The notes: generated from the sequence alone by a model not told the origin. 64,000 bases of DNA from Pararhodobacter zhoushanensis (GCF_003990445.1 NZ_REEZ01000013.1:56956-120955), one strand, 5' to 3'; counted from the first letter of the stretch, positions 1 to 8,227 are shown. A program made the numbers and translations.

Positions 1-685
1 TCCGGGCCACGGCGTAATCATGCTGCGCCTTGCTGATCGTCAGACCCGTGACCTTCAGGCCCCGCTTGCCCGCCGCGTATTCGGCAAACCCGCCCCAGCC
101 GCAGCCGATTTCCAGCACGTGATCGCCGGGCTTCAGCTCGAGCGAGTCCACAAGGGCGGCGTATTTCTGCTCCTGCGCGCTCTCCAGACTTTCCTGCCCG
201 GTTTTGAACAGCGCCGAGGAATAGGTCATGCTGTCATCCAGCCATAGCGAATAAAATTCATTCCCCAAATCATAGTGATGCGCGATGTTCTTGCGTGCCT
301 GCGTCTTCGAGTTTCCGCGCAGCCAGTGCCGGACGCGCTCATACGCCCGCACTAAGGCCATGCCGGTGAATTCGTCCAGCAGCGCCGGGTTGTCGGTGAA
401 AATCACGTCCATCAGCGCCTGCAGGTCGGGCGTGGACCACCAGCCCTCGAGATAGGCATCGGCAAAGCCGAGATCGCCTTCGCGGATCAGCCGGGCAAAG
501 GCGTCAGGATTGTGTACCGTCACCTCGACGGCCTGCCCGGCCTTTGGTCCCTGCGCGCGAAAACGGCGACCGTCAGGCAGGATCACGTCCAGCCGTCCAT
601 AGGTCATCCGGCCAAGTTGGGCGAAAACCGGTTTGAAATACCGCGGCAAACCGCTTTGCCCTTGTGTCGTGGTCAGGATGTCCAT
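1..685 (-). CDS. cfa: Cyclopropane-fatty-acyl-phospholipid synthase, N-terminal part (cut by window edge)
   Basis: SAM-dependent methyltransferase expected to add a methylene group to unsaturated acyl chains of membrane phospholipids. Reading the minus strand from the ATG at 685 gives an uninterrupted frame to the edge (228 codons). It contains the family's N-terminal region, the stretch RKNIAHHYDLGNEFYSLWLD, then DDSMTYSSA and the SAM-binding motif LEIGCGWGGFAEYAA. The C-terminal half lies outside the window. It follows phrB on the same strand with a 74-base gap that holds a possible promoter. In Rhodobacter sphaeroides the phrA-cfaS pair belongs to the RpoE/ChrR singlet-oxygen regulon (established knowledge), so the same pairing here suggests a photo-oxidative stress role. 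That is inference. Confidence 0.9.
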   Translation of the reverse strand, partial: MDILTTTQGQSGLPRYFKPVFAQLGRMTYGRLDVILPDGRRFRAQGPKAGQAVEVTVHNPDAFARLIREGDLGFADAYLEGWWSTPDLQALMDVIFTDNPALLDEFTGMALVRAYERVRHWLRGNSKTQARKNIAHHYDLGNEFYSLWLDDSMTYSSALFKTGQESLESAQEQKYAALVDSLELKPGDHVLEIGCGWGGFAEYAAGKRGLKVTGLTISKAQHDYAVAR

Positions 686-722
686 GATCCCCCCTGTGCT
701 AAGTTCTTCCTTTCTTTACGAA

Positions 723-750
723 AGACTAGCCAAGATGGATGAGTGGTCAA
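723..750 (-). promoter_or_regulatory. Possible promoter of cfa
   Basis: On the minus strand TTGACC (750-745) is followed after 16 bases by TAGTCT (728-723), about 38 bases upstream of the cfa ATG. It resembles a housekeeping promoter. I could not see the TGATC-type -35 element expected for an RpoE-dependent promoter. The assignment rests only on two short matches. Confidence 0.3.
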
Positions 751-759
751 ACCAGAATT

Positions 760-2160
760 TTAACCTTTCCGTAACGACTCGTAGGCGGCGAGCGCGCGTT
801 CGCGGCCGTCGGACAGGCTGATCAGCGGATCCGGATAGGGTTTTGCCGGGTCCAGACCCCAACTGCGCGGCACGGCGTCGAAATATGAAAGCGCTGTCGC
901 GCCAGGTTTTGCGCTGAGTTCGGCGATGAAGGTCTTGCGGTACGTGGCTGTTTTATCGAACTTTTCTGCCTGAGTGGCGGGATTGAAGACGCGGAAATAC
1001 GGCGCGGCATCGGGGCCCGAGCCCGCCACCCATTGCCACCCCATCGCGTTCGAGGCCGGATCCCAGTCGGTCAGACACTCGGCGAACCAGTCCATCCCGA
1101 TTTTCCAGTCCGTCATCAGGTGTTTGGTCAGATAGCTGGCAACGATCATCCGTACGCGATTGTGCATCGTGCCCGTGACGAACATCTCGCGCAGTCCGGC
1201 ATCCACGAAGGGCTCGCCGGTCAGGCCGCGCCGCCATCGTTCGGCACTCTCTGTGTCGCCCTGCCACGCGAACCCGTTCCATTCGTCGCGCCAGTTGCTG
1301 TCGAGCAAATGCGGCGTGTGGAACATCAGGTGATGGGCAAAGTCGCGCCACGCCAGTTCCTTGCGGAAATGCGTGGCGCCCTCGCCGGGAAGCGCCTTGG
1401 CGGCGTGCCAGATCCGGCGCGGGCCGATCTCGCCATAGGTCAGGTTTTCCGACAGGCCCGAGACCGCCTTCAACGCCGGGAAGTCGCGGTCGGTCCGGTA
1501 ATTTTGCACGGTTTCAGCCAGAAAACGGTCCAGCCGCGCCTGCGCTGCGGCTTCGCCGACGACGGCATGAGAGGCCAGTACCGGCGCGCCCCGGTTCATT
1601 GCCGCGCCCAGTCGCCAGCCTGCCAAGGCTTCGCTGCCCGGCCAGTCGGACGGCGCGACAAGGCGTTCAGGCGCTGGCACCGCTTCGGCCACGCCCTGTG
1701 CGTCGAGCGACTTCCAAAACGGGGTATAGACCTTGTACGGCCCGCCGGTCTGAGTGGCGACATCCCACGGTTCTGCCAAGGTGTGCCCGTGAAAGCTGCG
1801 CGCCTCAAGCCCTTGGGATTTCAGGTAATCCTTGATGTCGGTGTCGCGCTCGCGCGAGAACGGATCGTAAAGCCGCGTCCACCAGACGCCGCTCGCGCCG
1901 GTCTGGCTGATTAGCTCCAGCAGCACCGGCAGCGCCGGTCCGCGCCGCAGGATCATGCGCGAGCCCTGCCCGGCCAGTCGCGTGCCGAAACTCTCGACCG
2001 CCTCGCCCATCCGCCAGCGCGCCGCCGCACCGATCCCGGTCACTGAGCCATCGGCGATGAACACGGGGATCAGCGGACGGCCCGTCGCGGCAGCGGCGGC
2101 GAGCATCGGGTTGTCATCAAGCCGCAGGTCGCGGCGGAACCAAAGGATCAGGGGCGTCAT
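760..2160 (-). CDS. phrB: Deoxyribodipyrimidine photolyase (class I photolyase/cryptochrome family)
   Basis: Light-driven repair of cyclobutane pyrimidine dimers using FAD. The 466-residue length fits the family. The N-terminal photolyase domain starts with LILWFRRDLRLDDNPML. The C-terminal FAD-binding region has the signature MHNRVRMIVASYLTKHLM and the near-terminal WDPASNAMGWQWVAGSG. The start ATG overlaps the stop codon of the upstream aminotransferase gene (ATGA at 2157-2160), so the two are probably translationally coupled. cfa lies directly downstream. A cryptochrome-like role cannot be excluded from sequence alone, but the conserved FAD pocket and the pairing with cfa favour a repair or light-stress enzyme. 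Confidence 0.93.
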   Translation of the reverse strand: MTPLILWFRRDLRLDDNPMLAAAAATGRPLIPVFIADGSVTGIGAAARWRMGEAVESFGTRLAGQGSRMILRRGPALPVLLELISQTGASGVWWTRLYDPFSRERDTDIKDYLKSQGLEARSFHGHTLAEPWDVATQTGGPYKVYTPFWKSLDAQGVAEAVPAPERLVAPSDWPGSEALAGWRLGAAMNRGAPVLASHAVVGEAAAQARLDRFLAETVQNYRTDRDFPALKAVSGLSENLTYGEIGPRRIWHAAKALPGEGATHFRKELAWRDFAHHLMFHTPHLLDSNWRDEWNGFAWQGDTESAERWRRGLTGEPFVDAGLREMFVTGTMHNRVRMIVASYLTKHLMTDWKIGMDWFAECLTDWDPASNAMGWQWVAGSGPDAAPYFRVFNPATQAEKFDKTATYRKTFIAELSAKPGATALSYFDAVPRSWGLDPAKPYPDPLISLSDGRERALAAYESLRKG

Positions 2161-3377
2161 AGCACCCGATCTAGCGCGCCGATCAATTGGTCAACCTCGG
2201 CTGCGGTGGTGTAATGCACAAAACTCATGCGCAGCACGCCGCGGTCCAGATCGACCCCCTGCGCATGCAGCGCGCGGTCGGCGTAGAAGGTGCCGCCGCC
2301 GACCATCACGCCCTGCTCGGCCAGGGCCCGCGCCAACTCGTGCCCACTCTCGCCCGCCTGGACTGAGACCGTCGGCGCGCGCAGCGCAGCCGATTTCGGC
2401 CCCAGCAAGCGCAGCTCATTGCGGGTGCCAAGGTAGTCGAGCAACGGCTGCAGGATTGTCGCCTCATGCGCGCGCATCAGGTCATGCACCATCGCCGCGC
2501 GGGCTTTGGGGATCAGATCACCGGCCCCGTGGTGTTCGGCCAGCGCGTCGACGTAATCGGCCATCCCAGCGCACGCGGCGATCTGCGCGTGATCCGGCCC
2601 GGCGGGGGTGAAGCGTTTGTAGAGCACCTCGCCGTTGAAATAATGCCCCTGATTGGGCAGCGCCATGCCCAGCGGGCGGCGGATCACCATGATGCCCTGA
2701 TGCGGCCCGTAAGTTTTATAGGCGGAAAACAGATAGATATCGGCCCCCAGCGCCCCGACGTCGGCAAAGCCGTGCGGCGCGTAGCTGACACCGTCAACGC
2801 AGGTTGCCGCGCCCGCCGCCTGCGCCATCGCGCAGATCTCGGCCACCGGATTGATCTCACCAACCACGTTCGAACAATGCGGAAAGCAGAGCAGCTTTGC
2901 CCCCTTGAGCAGCTCAGGCAGGCGGCCCAGCGGCAAGTGCCCGGTGGTCGGATCGATCTGCCACTCGCGTACCTCAATCCCGGCCTCGGCCAGCCGACGC
3001 CACGGGCCGGTGTTGGCCTCGTGGTCCTGATTGGTCACGATGATCGCATCGCCGGGCGTCAGATGCTGGCGAAACGCCTGCGCCAGAACGTAGGTGTTCG
3101 CGCTGGTCGAGGGGCCAAAGCTGACCTCGTCTGTAGCCACACCCAGCATCAACGCCAGACGCCCGCGCGCCTCATCCATCTCCTCGCCGCCAAGGCGGCT
3201 GGCCTCGAAAGGATAATACGGCTGGACCTTGCGCTGGTGGTAGAACCGGGTCAGCCGGTCGATCACCGGCTTGCAGGTATAACTGCCGCCCGCATTCTCG
3301 AAAAACGCCTGCCCTGCCAGTGATGGCTCGGCAAAAGCCGGGAACTGCGCCCGCACGAAATCCATATCCAGCTGCAT
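2157..3377 (-). CDS. Class V aminotransferase fold protein, cysteine desulfurase-like (VC1184-type)
   Basis: PLP-dependent enzyme of the class V aminotransferase fold, about 406 residues. The N-terminus contains AFFENAGGSYTCKPVIDRL, and the PLP-lysine motif is in LFSAYKTYGPHQG. It resembles the cysteine-desulfurase-like subfamily whose substrate is not established, so I do not assign a reaction. I chose the ATG at 3377 because it follows AAGGA at good spacing and begins the conserved domain. A longer upstream in-frame extension would run through the divergent promoter and operator region. Its stop overlaps the start of phrB. The divergent GntR gene and shared upstream palindromes suggest the GntR protein controls it. 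Confidence 0.82.
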   Translation of the reverse strand: MQLDMDFVRAQFPAFAEPSLAGQAFFENAGGSYTCKPVIDRLTRFYHQRKVQPYYPFEASRLGGEEMDEARGRLALMLGVATDEVSFGPSTSANTYVLAQAFRQHLTPGDAIIVTNQDHEANTGPWRRLAEAGIEVREWQIDPTTGHLPLGRLPELLKGAKLLCFPHCSNVVGEINPVAEICAMAQAAGAATCVDGVSYAPHGFADVGALGADIYLFSAYKTYGPHQGIMVIRRPLGMALPNQGHYFNGEVLYKRFTPAGPDHAQIAACAGMADYVDALAEHHGAGDLIPKARAAMVHDLMRAHEATILQPLLDYLGTRNELRLLGPKSAALRAPTVSVQAGESGHELARALAEQGVMVGGGTFYADRALHAQGVDLDRGVLRMSFVHYTTAAEVDQLIGALDRVL

Positions 3378-3453
3378 AACGAATCCTTTCCGATTGAGGC
3401 AGCCTAACTGTGTCGCAAACCGCCCACCAGAGAGCGTTGCACTCGCCTTGCGA

Positions 3454-3494
3454 TTGACAGTGCCAAGAGCCTCTGGCATCCTATTGCCAGACAA
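3454..3494. promoter_or_regulatory. Divergent operator/promoter region between the aminotransferase and GntR genes
   Basis: Contains TTGACA at 3454-3459 and an inverted repeat TCTGGCA (3472-3478)/TGCCAGA (3485-3491) with a 6-base spacer. An additional TGCCA lies at 3461-3465. TTGCCAGACAA at 3484-3494 is close to the TNGTNNNACNA half-site layout of FadR-type GntR regulators, with one mismatch. It lies just upstream of the GntR start. It is a plausible autoregulatory operator that could also repress the divergent operon. No convincing -10 was found. Confidence 0.5.
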
Positions 3495-3499
3495 TAAAA

Positions 3500-4327
3500 A
3501 TGCACCAAAAGCAGTGGGTTGATGGTATGAGCAGCTTTCCGGCCCGTGATGGCCGTGCCCCAGACCGCGCGAGCGCCATCGCGACGCTTTTGCAAGACAA
3601 CATTGTGTCGGGCCATTACGCCCCCGGTGATCGACTGCCATCTGAGGCGGATCTGTGTGCTCACTTCAAGGTGTCGCGTCCCACGCTGCGTGAAGCCCTG
3701 GGGCGCTTGACCGCGCGCGGGCTGATCACGTCGCGCCGGGGTGCCGGTGGCGGGGCTTTCGTCACCCGCCCCAGCCCAGAGATCGCGGGCGAGCAGATCG
3801 CCGCGCTGATCGCGCTGTCCACCCGCGCCGAGGATAACGCTCATCGCCCCCTGCTGACCGAAGCGCGCATCCAGTTGCAATTGGGCTGTGCCGAGCTGGC
3901 GACGCTGCGCAAGGCCGACATCACCGATCTGCGCGCCGAGATTGACCAGCAATCCGACTTCGCCATTTCGGATGCCGATTTCATCGCCTCGGTACGACGA
4001 ATGAATCTGGCGCTGGCGCTGGCTTCGGGCAATCCGGCGCTGGCGATGCTGACCCAAGGGCTGATCGACGCAGAATTCGCGATTACCGCCGACACTGGCT
4101 ATCCCACCCGCATCCGCGCGCGGTTCCTGTCCTACCATGTGCGCGTTGCCAACGGCATCGCCGGTGGCCGGACCGATGATACCCGCGCGGCTTTGATGGA
4201 GCTGTGGACCTTTGAATCCGAGCGCAGCAACGGCACACCGGACGACGCGCAACCGGTCGAACGCCCTCCCCGGATGCGCGATTTGCGACTGCCGCCGGTC
4301 CAGCGCTTGACCCCGCTGAGCGAGTAA
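3500..4327 (+). CDS. GntR-family transcriptional regulator, FadR subfamily
   Basis: DNA-binding regulator with an N-terminal winged helix-turn-helix. The motif DRLPSEADLCAHFKVSRPTL and the wing sequence with GAGGGAFV are typical of GntR proteins. The all-alpha C-terminal ligand domain (FCD-like) fills the remaining residues up to about 245. Residues 1-9 before a second Met at 3527 may not be translated, since neither start has a strong ribosome binding site. The gene diverges from the aminotransferase-phrB-cfa operon, and palindromic TGCCA/TGGCA repeats lie immediately upstream, so autoregulation and control of the divergent operon are likely. The ligand is unknown. The ion-channel gene follows 7 bases after its stop. 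Confidence 0.88.
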   Translation: MHQKQWVDGMSSFPARDGRAPDRASAIATLLQDNIVSGHYAPGDRLPSEADLCAHFKVSRPTLREALGRLTARGLITSRRGAGGGAFVTRPSPEIAGEQIAALIALSTRAEDNAHRPLLTEARIQLQLGCAELATLRKADITDLRAEIDQQSDFAISDADFIASVRRMNLALALASGNPALAMLTQGLIDAEFAITADTGYPTRIRARFLSYHVRVANGIAGGRTDDTRAALMELWTFESERSNGTPDDAQPVERPPRMRDLRLPPVQRLTPLSE

Positions 4328-4334
4328 CCCTCCG

Positions 4335-5132
4335 GTGCCACAACGCCCTCAGGACCGAACGCTGCGCCGCCGTGTCTCTGCCGCCATCGATCCCGAGATG
4401 CGCGAAGGTCCGGGCCTGTCGCTCTTTAATCGTCTGGTTGTCGCCAGCATTTTGCTGCTGATCGTTGCAGCGGTGGTTGAAACCGAGGTCCATGTGATCC
4501 GGCGCTACGATTGGGCGATGGGCACGCTCAAGGCTGTGCTCTTTGTCTTCTTTGCCGTCGAGTTTCTGCTGCGGGTGTGGGTCGCCACGCTGAACCCGAA
4601 GGTGCGCAGTGTCTGGTCGTATCTTGTCTCGGTCTCGGCCCTTGTGGATCTGGCGGTGCTGGTGACGTTCCTGATGCCGTCTTTCGGATTTGAGGCGTTG
4701 GTGTTTCGCTTGTTGCAGATCACCCGGATCCTGCGGCTGACGCGGCTGGGACGCTACAGCCGGGCGCTGAACCTGCTCTTCGACGCCTTTCGCTCGCGCG
4801 CGACCGAACTGATGCTTAGCGCCATGCTCGCCCTCGCGCTGATGCTCGCGGCAGCGACTTTGCTCTATGTGGTCGAGGCCGACGCCCAGCCCGAAGCCTT
4901 CGGCTCGATCCCGCGCGCGATGTGGTGGGCGGTCGAGACGCTGACAACGGTGGGCTACGGCGATGTTGTGCCGATCACATCGCTGGGCCGGTTTCTGGCC
5001 GCGCTCACGGCGCTCTGCGGTATTGGCATCATCGCCTTGCCGACCGGCGTCTTGGCGGGCGCCTTTTCCGAAGCGATCCGCCGGGCGCGCGAAGACACGT
5101 CGCGTAAGAAGAACAACGAGTACCCCTCTTGA
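4335..5132 (+). CDS. Voltage-gated potassium channel family protein (six-TM ion transporter)
   Basis: Inner-membrane K+ channel. There are six hydrophobic segments between residues 34 and 240. An S4-like segment around residues 124-143 has regularly spaced arginines (FRLLQITRILRLTRLGRYSR). The pore helix and selectivity filter read ETLTTVGYGD, with the filter at residues 204-210. A short cytoplasmic tail follows, with no RCK domain, so it is a compact Kv-type channel. The GTG at 4335 has no clear ribosome binding site. The ATG at 4398 (residue 22) would retain all six membrane segments and is an equally possible start. It closely follows the GntR gene. Its stop codon overlaps the -35 element of the ssrA promoter. 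Confidence 0.88.
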   Translation: MPQRPQDRTLRRRVSAAIDPEMREGPGLSLFNRLVVASILLLIVAAVVETEVHVIRRYDWAMGTLKAVLFVFFAVEFLLRVWVATLNPKVRSVWSYLVSVSALVDLAVLVTFLMPSFGFEALVFRLLQITRILRLTRLGRYSRALNLLFDAFRSRATELMLSAMLALALMLAAATLLYVVEADAQPEAFGSIPRAMWWAVETLTTVGYGDVVPITSLGRFLAALTALCGIGIIALPTGVLAGAFSEAIRRAREDTSRKKNNEYPS

Positions 5133-5157
5133 GAAGCCCTGCGCCCGGCCCTATATA
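5129..5157 (+). promoter_or_regulatory. Promoter of ssrA (tmRNA)
   Basis: TTGAGA at 5129-5134, a 17-base spacer, then TATATA at 5152-5157. This is a near-consensus housekeeping promoter and among the best in the window, as expected for an abundant stable RNA. The -35 hexamer overlaps the stop codon of the channel gene. The predicted start is about 5164. Confidence 0.75.
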
Positions 5158-5164
5158 AGAGGTG

Positions 5165-5478
5165 TTCCCGGCAACGGGATCTATGGACATAAACGCGCTC
5201 GTAATAATCGGATCGGACCCGGGGGCGGTACCCGGCGGCTCCACCAAACACCCGTATTGGCGGGTCATGGGGCCGAAACAGGATCGACGAACGTCTAAAG
5301 GGGTTTGCTTTGTCTCGGTGAGCTACCACCGTTACCGGTGCAAAACGTACAGTTGCCAATGACAACCGTGCTCCGGCAATGGCTCTGGCTGCGTAAGCAG
5401 TTCGAGTCGCCGAACTTAAGCCCTTGCGCCTAGCAGCGTAAGGCGGGGTCCGCAGGCACCTGGCAACAGAAGCCTGCA
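5165..5478 (+). ncRNA. ssrA: Two-piece (circularly permuted) transfer-messenger RNA
   Basis: tmRNA rescues stalled ribosomes and adds a degradation tag. The gene is permuted as in Caulobacter and other alphaproteobacteria. The acceptor piece comes first: a CCCG-GCAA-CGGG hairpin at 5167-5178, a T-arm CCGGG/CCCGG with a 7-base loop, and CGGCTCC-ACCA ending at 5246. A 22-base intervening segment (5247-5268) should be excised. The coding piece starts at 5269 with GGGGCCG, which pairs with CGGCTCC to rebuild the tRNA-like acceptor stem, followed by AAACAGGATCGACG. The tag frame is at 5355-5396, and a final GCAGGC/GCCTGC hairpin ends near 5477. Outer ends are estimated. The strong promoter upstream agrees. 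sspB, 1.7 kb downstream, encodes the adaptor for tagged proteins. Confidence 0.92.
5355..5396 (+). other. tmRNA tag-peptide reading frame (ANDNRAPAMALAA)
   Basis: Resume codon GCC at 5355, then codons for NDNRAPAMALAA and a TAA at 5394. With the alanine carried by the tRNA-like part, the added tag reads AANDNRAPAMALAA. The AND N-terminal part resembles the Caulobacter tag region read by SspB. The terminal LAA is the usual ClpX recognition end. Confidence 0.9.
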
Positions 5479-5601
5479 CTTACTCCCCCCCTCTTGGAAC
5501 GCCATCTGGACACGCCCAGCGTGAATCCGTTTGACTGGCGTCGCGCCGCTGATAACGTCAACGGCACTGACCCCTTTCTCACATTCTTCTATGAGGTTCC
5601 C

Positions 5602-6357
5602 ATGGTTCTGCGTGCCCGGCTCGCGGCCTCTCTGTGTGGTCTTGCTGTTGCGTTCGCCTCGCCGGTTCTGGCCGAGGACGCACTGCCCAAACTCGGCCCT
5701 AACGCCGTGCCGCTCAGCACGGACAGCGCCTATCTGCGCGAGGCTCCGGCGCCCGATTACTGGGTCTTGTCGCCGTTCGCGCGCGCACAGTTCACCAGCT
5801 CGGCCTGCTCGATCGCCGCTGTGACGGCTGCCGTGAACGGGCTGGCGGGTCTCCCCGCGTTGGCCGAGGATACCATCCTGTCCCAGCCCGAGTTGCTGGA
5901 AGCGACCGGCCTGCCGCTCTGGGCCGAACTTTCCGCCGAAGGCGGCGACGGGGTGACCTTCGACCAGCTGGCAGAGTTCACCGCCGCTGCTTTCACCGCG
6001 CGCGAGATGCCCTACGCCGTCACCACGATGCACCCGTCAACCGACGACGCCGCCACGCTCGATGCGCTGCGCGATGCACTGGCTGCGAATGAGGCCAGCG
6101 CCGATGATGCCGTGCTGGTCTATTTCAACCAGGGCGTCGTCACCGGCGACTGGGACGGCCCGCATGTCTCGCCCATCGGCGCCTATGACGCGGCACGCGA
6201 CCGGGTGTTGATTCTGGAAGTCGATCAGGACTGGTACACGCCCTACTGGACGCCCGTTCCGGTGCTGTTGCAAGCCATGCTGCGCCCGGCTCCGGCGGAT
6301 CAGGGTGTGCTTGAAGGCCAGACCGGCGGCCTGGTGATCATCCAGCCGCAAGGCTAA
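5602..6357 (+). CDS. Secreted phytochelatin-synthase-like papain-fold protein
   Basis: Papain-like cysteine enzyme of the phytochelatin synthase family, 251 residues. Prokaryotic members usually hydrolyse glutathione to gamma-Glu-Cys rather than making phytochelatins. It starts with a signal peptide (residues 1-24, ending SPVLA), so it should act in the periplasm. The presumed nucleophile is Cys69 (SSACSIAA) and the histidine is His188 in GPHVSPIGAYD. In the aligned position of the third catalytic residue (plant ILDVARFKYPPHW) this protein has ILEV, a Glu206 for Asp, although Asp208 is close. The ATG at 5602 was chosen because it directly begins the signal peptide and follows an AGG. A secreted vWA protein gene follows. 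Confidence 0.8.
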   Translation: MVLRARLAASLCGLAVAFASPVLAEDALPKLGPNAVPLSTDSAYLREAPAPDYWVLSPFARAQFTSSACSIAAVTAAVNGLAGLPALAEDTILSQPELLEATGLPLWAELSAEGGDGVTFDQLAEFTAAAFTAREMPYAVTTMHPSTDDAATLDALRDALAANEASADDAVLVYFNQGVVTGDWDGPHVSPIGAYDAARDRVLILEVDQDWYTPYWTPVPVLLQAMLRPAPADQGVLEGQTGGLVIIQPQG

Positions 6358-6406
6358 TCACGACTTCGTGATGTCTAATGCCGGCGTGCTGTGTCACGCT
6401 GGCGTG

Positions 6407-7141
6407 ATGAAAGGGATCCTGTGCCTGACCCTGGCAGCCCTGCTCGCGCAACCGGCGCGGGGCTGCGACATCGCGCTGGTTCTGGCGATGGATGTCTCGG
6501 GCTCGGTGGATGCCTATGAATTCCAGCTCCAGGCGCAGGGCGTCGCCAATGCCCTGCGCGACCCCGATGTCGCCGACGCGTTGCTGCGCGGGCGTGTGGC
6601 TTTGGCGGTGGTGCAATGGTCCGGCGCGCTGGAGCAAAGCGTCTCGGTGCCCTGGACCCGGCTGTCCGAACCGGTCGAGGTCAACCGACTGGCGGGTCGG
6701 ATCAGCGGGATGCCCCGTGCCCATGCAGGCGGCAACACGGCGGTGGGCGACGCGATGCAGGTCTCGGTCGATCTGTTCGCGCAGGTTCCTGACTGCGCGC
6801 ATTGGGTCATCGATATGTCCGGCGACGGCGATGAAAACGAAGGCTTCACCGTCGGCCGTGAGCGCAGCGCCGCCTATGCACGGGGAATCACCATCAACGG
6901 ACTGGCAATCGAGGGCGCGGCAACCGGCCAAAGCATCACCAATTTCTACCGCCGTCACGTCGTCACACCCGGTGGATTCGTCATAACTGCCCAGCAACAC
7001 GATGATTTTGAACGCGCCATGCGCGACAAACTGCTGCGCGAGTTGATCCCGCCTGTGGCCTTTGACAGCAGCGGCCCGCCAGAGCCTGAGCAGACACAGC
7101 TTGCCGGGCTGTCGGGTTTTCTGCACCTGCAAACGCGCTGA
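6407..7141 (+). CDS. Secreted von Willebrand factor A domain protein (DUF1194 type)
   Basis: About 244 residues. A short signal peptide (residues 1-18, MKGILCLTLAALLAQPARG) is followed immediately by a vWA domain. The metal-ion adhesion motif is visible as DVSGSVD, with supporting GGNTAVGDAM and DMSGDGDENEG further on. Such proteins are periplasmic metal-dependent binding modules with no assigned reaction. An upstream in-frame ATG at 6368 is possible, but the start at 6407 places the signal peptide at the true N-terminus. It lies 49 bases after the phytochelatin-synthase-like gene on the same strand, and both products are secreted. Whether they act together is unknown. Confidence 0.8.
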   Translation: MKGILCLTLAALLAQPARGCDIALVLAMDVSGSVDAYEFQLQAQGVANALRDPDVADALLRGRVALAVVQWSGALEQSVSVPWTRLSEPVEVNRLAGRISGMPRAHAGGNTAVGDAMQVSVDLFAQVPDCAHWVIDMSGDGDENEGFTVGRERSAAYARGITINGLAIEGAATGQSITNFYRRHVVTPGGFVITAQQHDDFERAMRDKLLRELIPPVAFDSSGPPEPEQTQLAGLSGFLHLQTR

Positions 7142-7207
7142 AGGCTTTTCATCGCCGACGAAAACCCTATGCTGCGCGTAAGGAACCGAAGGGTAGCGAG
7201 GGCTGGC

Positions 7208-7678
7208 ATGGACCGCGGAATCGACTATGGCAATCTGATGCATCAGGCCATGCGCAGCCTGATCCGCGAGGTGCTGACTCGAGTCGGCACCGACGGGTTG
7301 CCCGGCGAGCACCATTTCTTCATCACCCTGACCACCCAGCATCCGGGCGTGCAAATGGCCGACTGGCTGCGTGCGCGCTATCCCGATGAGATCACCATCG
7401 TCGTGCAGCACTGGTTTGAAAACCTTGAGGTTGACGAGAACGGCTTTGCGATCACGCTCAACTTCGGCAACCAGCCCGAGCCGCTGTATATCCCCTTCGA
7501 TGCCATCTCGACCTTTGTCGATCCGTCTGTCGAATTCGGTCTCAAGTTCGAGACCCATTCCGACGAAGACGACGACGAGGATGACGACGACGAAGAAGCG
7601 CCGATGATCCATACCGACACAGATCCCGAGCCGCGCAAGGCCGGTGAGGTTGTCAGCCTGGACCAGTTCCGCAAGTAA
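7208..7678 (+). CDS. sspB: ClpXP adaptor protein SspB (alpha type)
   Basis: Adaptor that binds the ssrA tag and tethers substrates to ClpX. 156 residues; the SspB core covers about residues 1-115 (IDYGNLMHQAMRSLIREVL; EHHFFITLTTQHPGVQM; NLEVDENGFAITLNFG). A very acidic linker (DEDDDEDDDDEEA) follows. The C-terminal tail GEVVSLDQFRK is the probable ClpX-docking segment. The ATG at 7208 lies after GAGGG and starts the conserved domain. The extra upstream frame back to 7169 has no such support. The gene lies 1.7 kb from ssrA, which encodes the tag it reads. Confidence 0.92.
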   Translation: MDRGIDYGNLMHQAMRSLIREVLTRVGTDGLPGEHHFFITLTTQHPGVQMADWLRARYPDEITIVVQHWFENLEVDENGFAITLNFGNQPEPLYIPFDAISTFVDPSVEFGLKFETHSDEDDDEDDDDEEAPMIHTDTDPEPRKAGEVVSLDQFRK

Positions 7679-7762
7679 CGCACCCTGCCCGCCGCACAAA
7701 TACCCGCGCGGGCTTGAGTCCGCGCCTGTCCCTGCCCATCTTGGCCGGGACTGGAGGACGAT

Positions 7763-8227
7763 ATGAGCAAATCTCTGGCGCGCGTCGCCAAAGCCATCGA
7801 CGACATCGGCCTTGAGGCCGAAATCCTGAACCCCGGCGCCAGCCGCACGGCCGAGGATGCCGCCAAGGCCTGTGGCTGCGACTTGGACCAGATCGCCAAG
7901 TCCCTGATCTTTCAGGGCGAAAGCGGCGTGATCTATCTGTTCCTGACCGCAGGCGGCAATCGGTTGGACGGCGACAAGGCTGCAGTGGTGGCGGGTGAAA
8001 CCCTGCAACGCGCCGATGCAGGCACCGTGCGCAAGGTTACCGGTTTCGCCATCGGCGGTGTCTCGCCCCTAGGCCATCTGACCGCGCCGGTGATCTTTGC
8101 CGACCCCCGGCTCAAGGATTTCCAGACCGTCTATGCCGCTGCCGGAACGCCCGACCATGTGTTCGCCGTCGCTCCGGGCGCGCTGTTCATGGCCTGCGGC
8201 GCGCAAGAAGCGGATTTCACCGCATGA
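7763..8227 (+). CDS. YbaK/EbsC-type aminoacyl-tRNA deacylase
   Basis: Predicted cytosolic editing enzyme that hydrolyses mischarged tRNA (for example Cys-tRNAPro or Ala-tRNAPro). 154 residues, a single YbaK/ProX domain. It includes AKSLIFQG with the conserved lysine region, LFLTAGGNRLDGDKAA and the GFAIGGVSPLGH motif. A GGAGG lies just before the start. Its stop overlaps the start of the RDD gene (ATGA), indicating coupling. The exact misacylated substrate cannot be told from the sequence. Confidence 0.85.
   Translation: MSKSLARVAKAIDDIGLEAEILNPGASRTAEDAAKACGCDLDQIAKSLIFQGESGVIYLFLTAGGNRLDGDKAAVVAGETLQRADAGTVRKVTGFAIGGVSPLGHLTAPVIFADPRLKDFQTVYAAAGTPDHVFAVAPGALFMACGAQEADFTA

Noticed and set aside
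686-759. RpoE-type promoter ahead of cfa
   Set aside because: No TGATC-like -35 was found in the gap. Only a housekeeping-like candidate is visible.
6338-8008. 556-codon minus-strand frame across the vWA, sspB and ybaK genes
   Set aside because: It crosses three well-supported genes and the non-coding gaps between them, and shows no recognisable domain.
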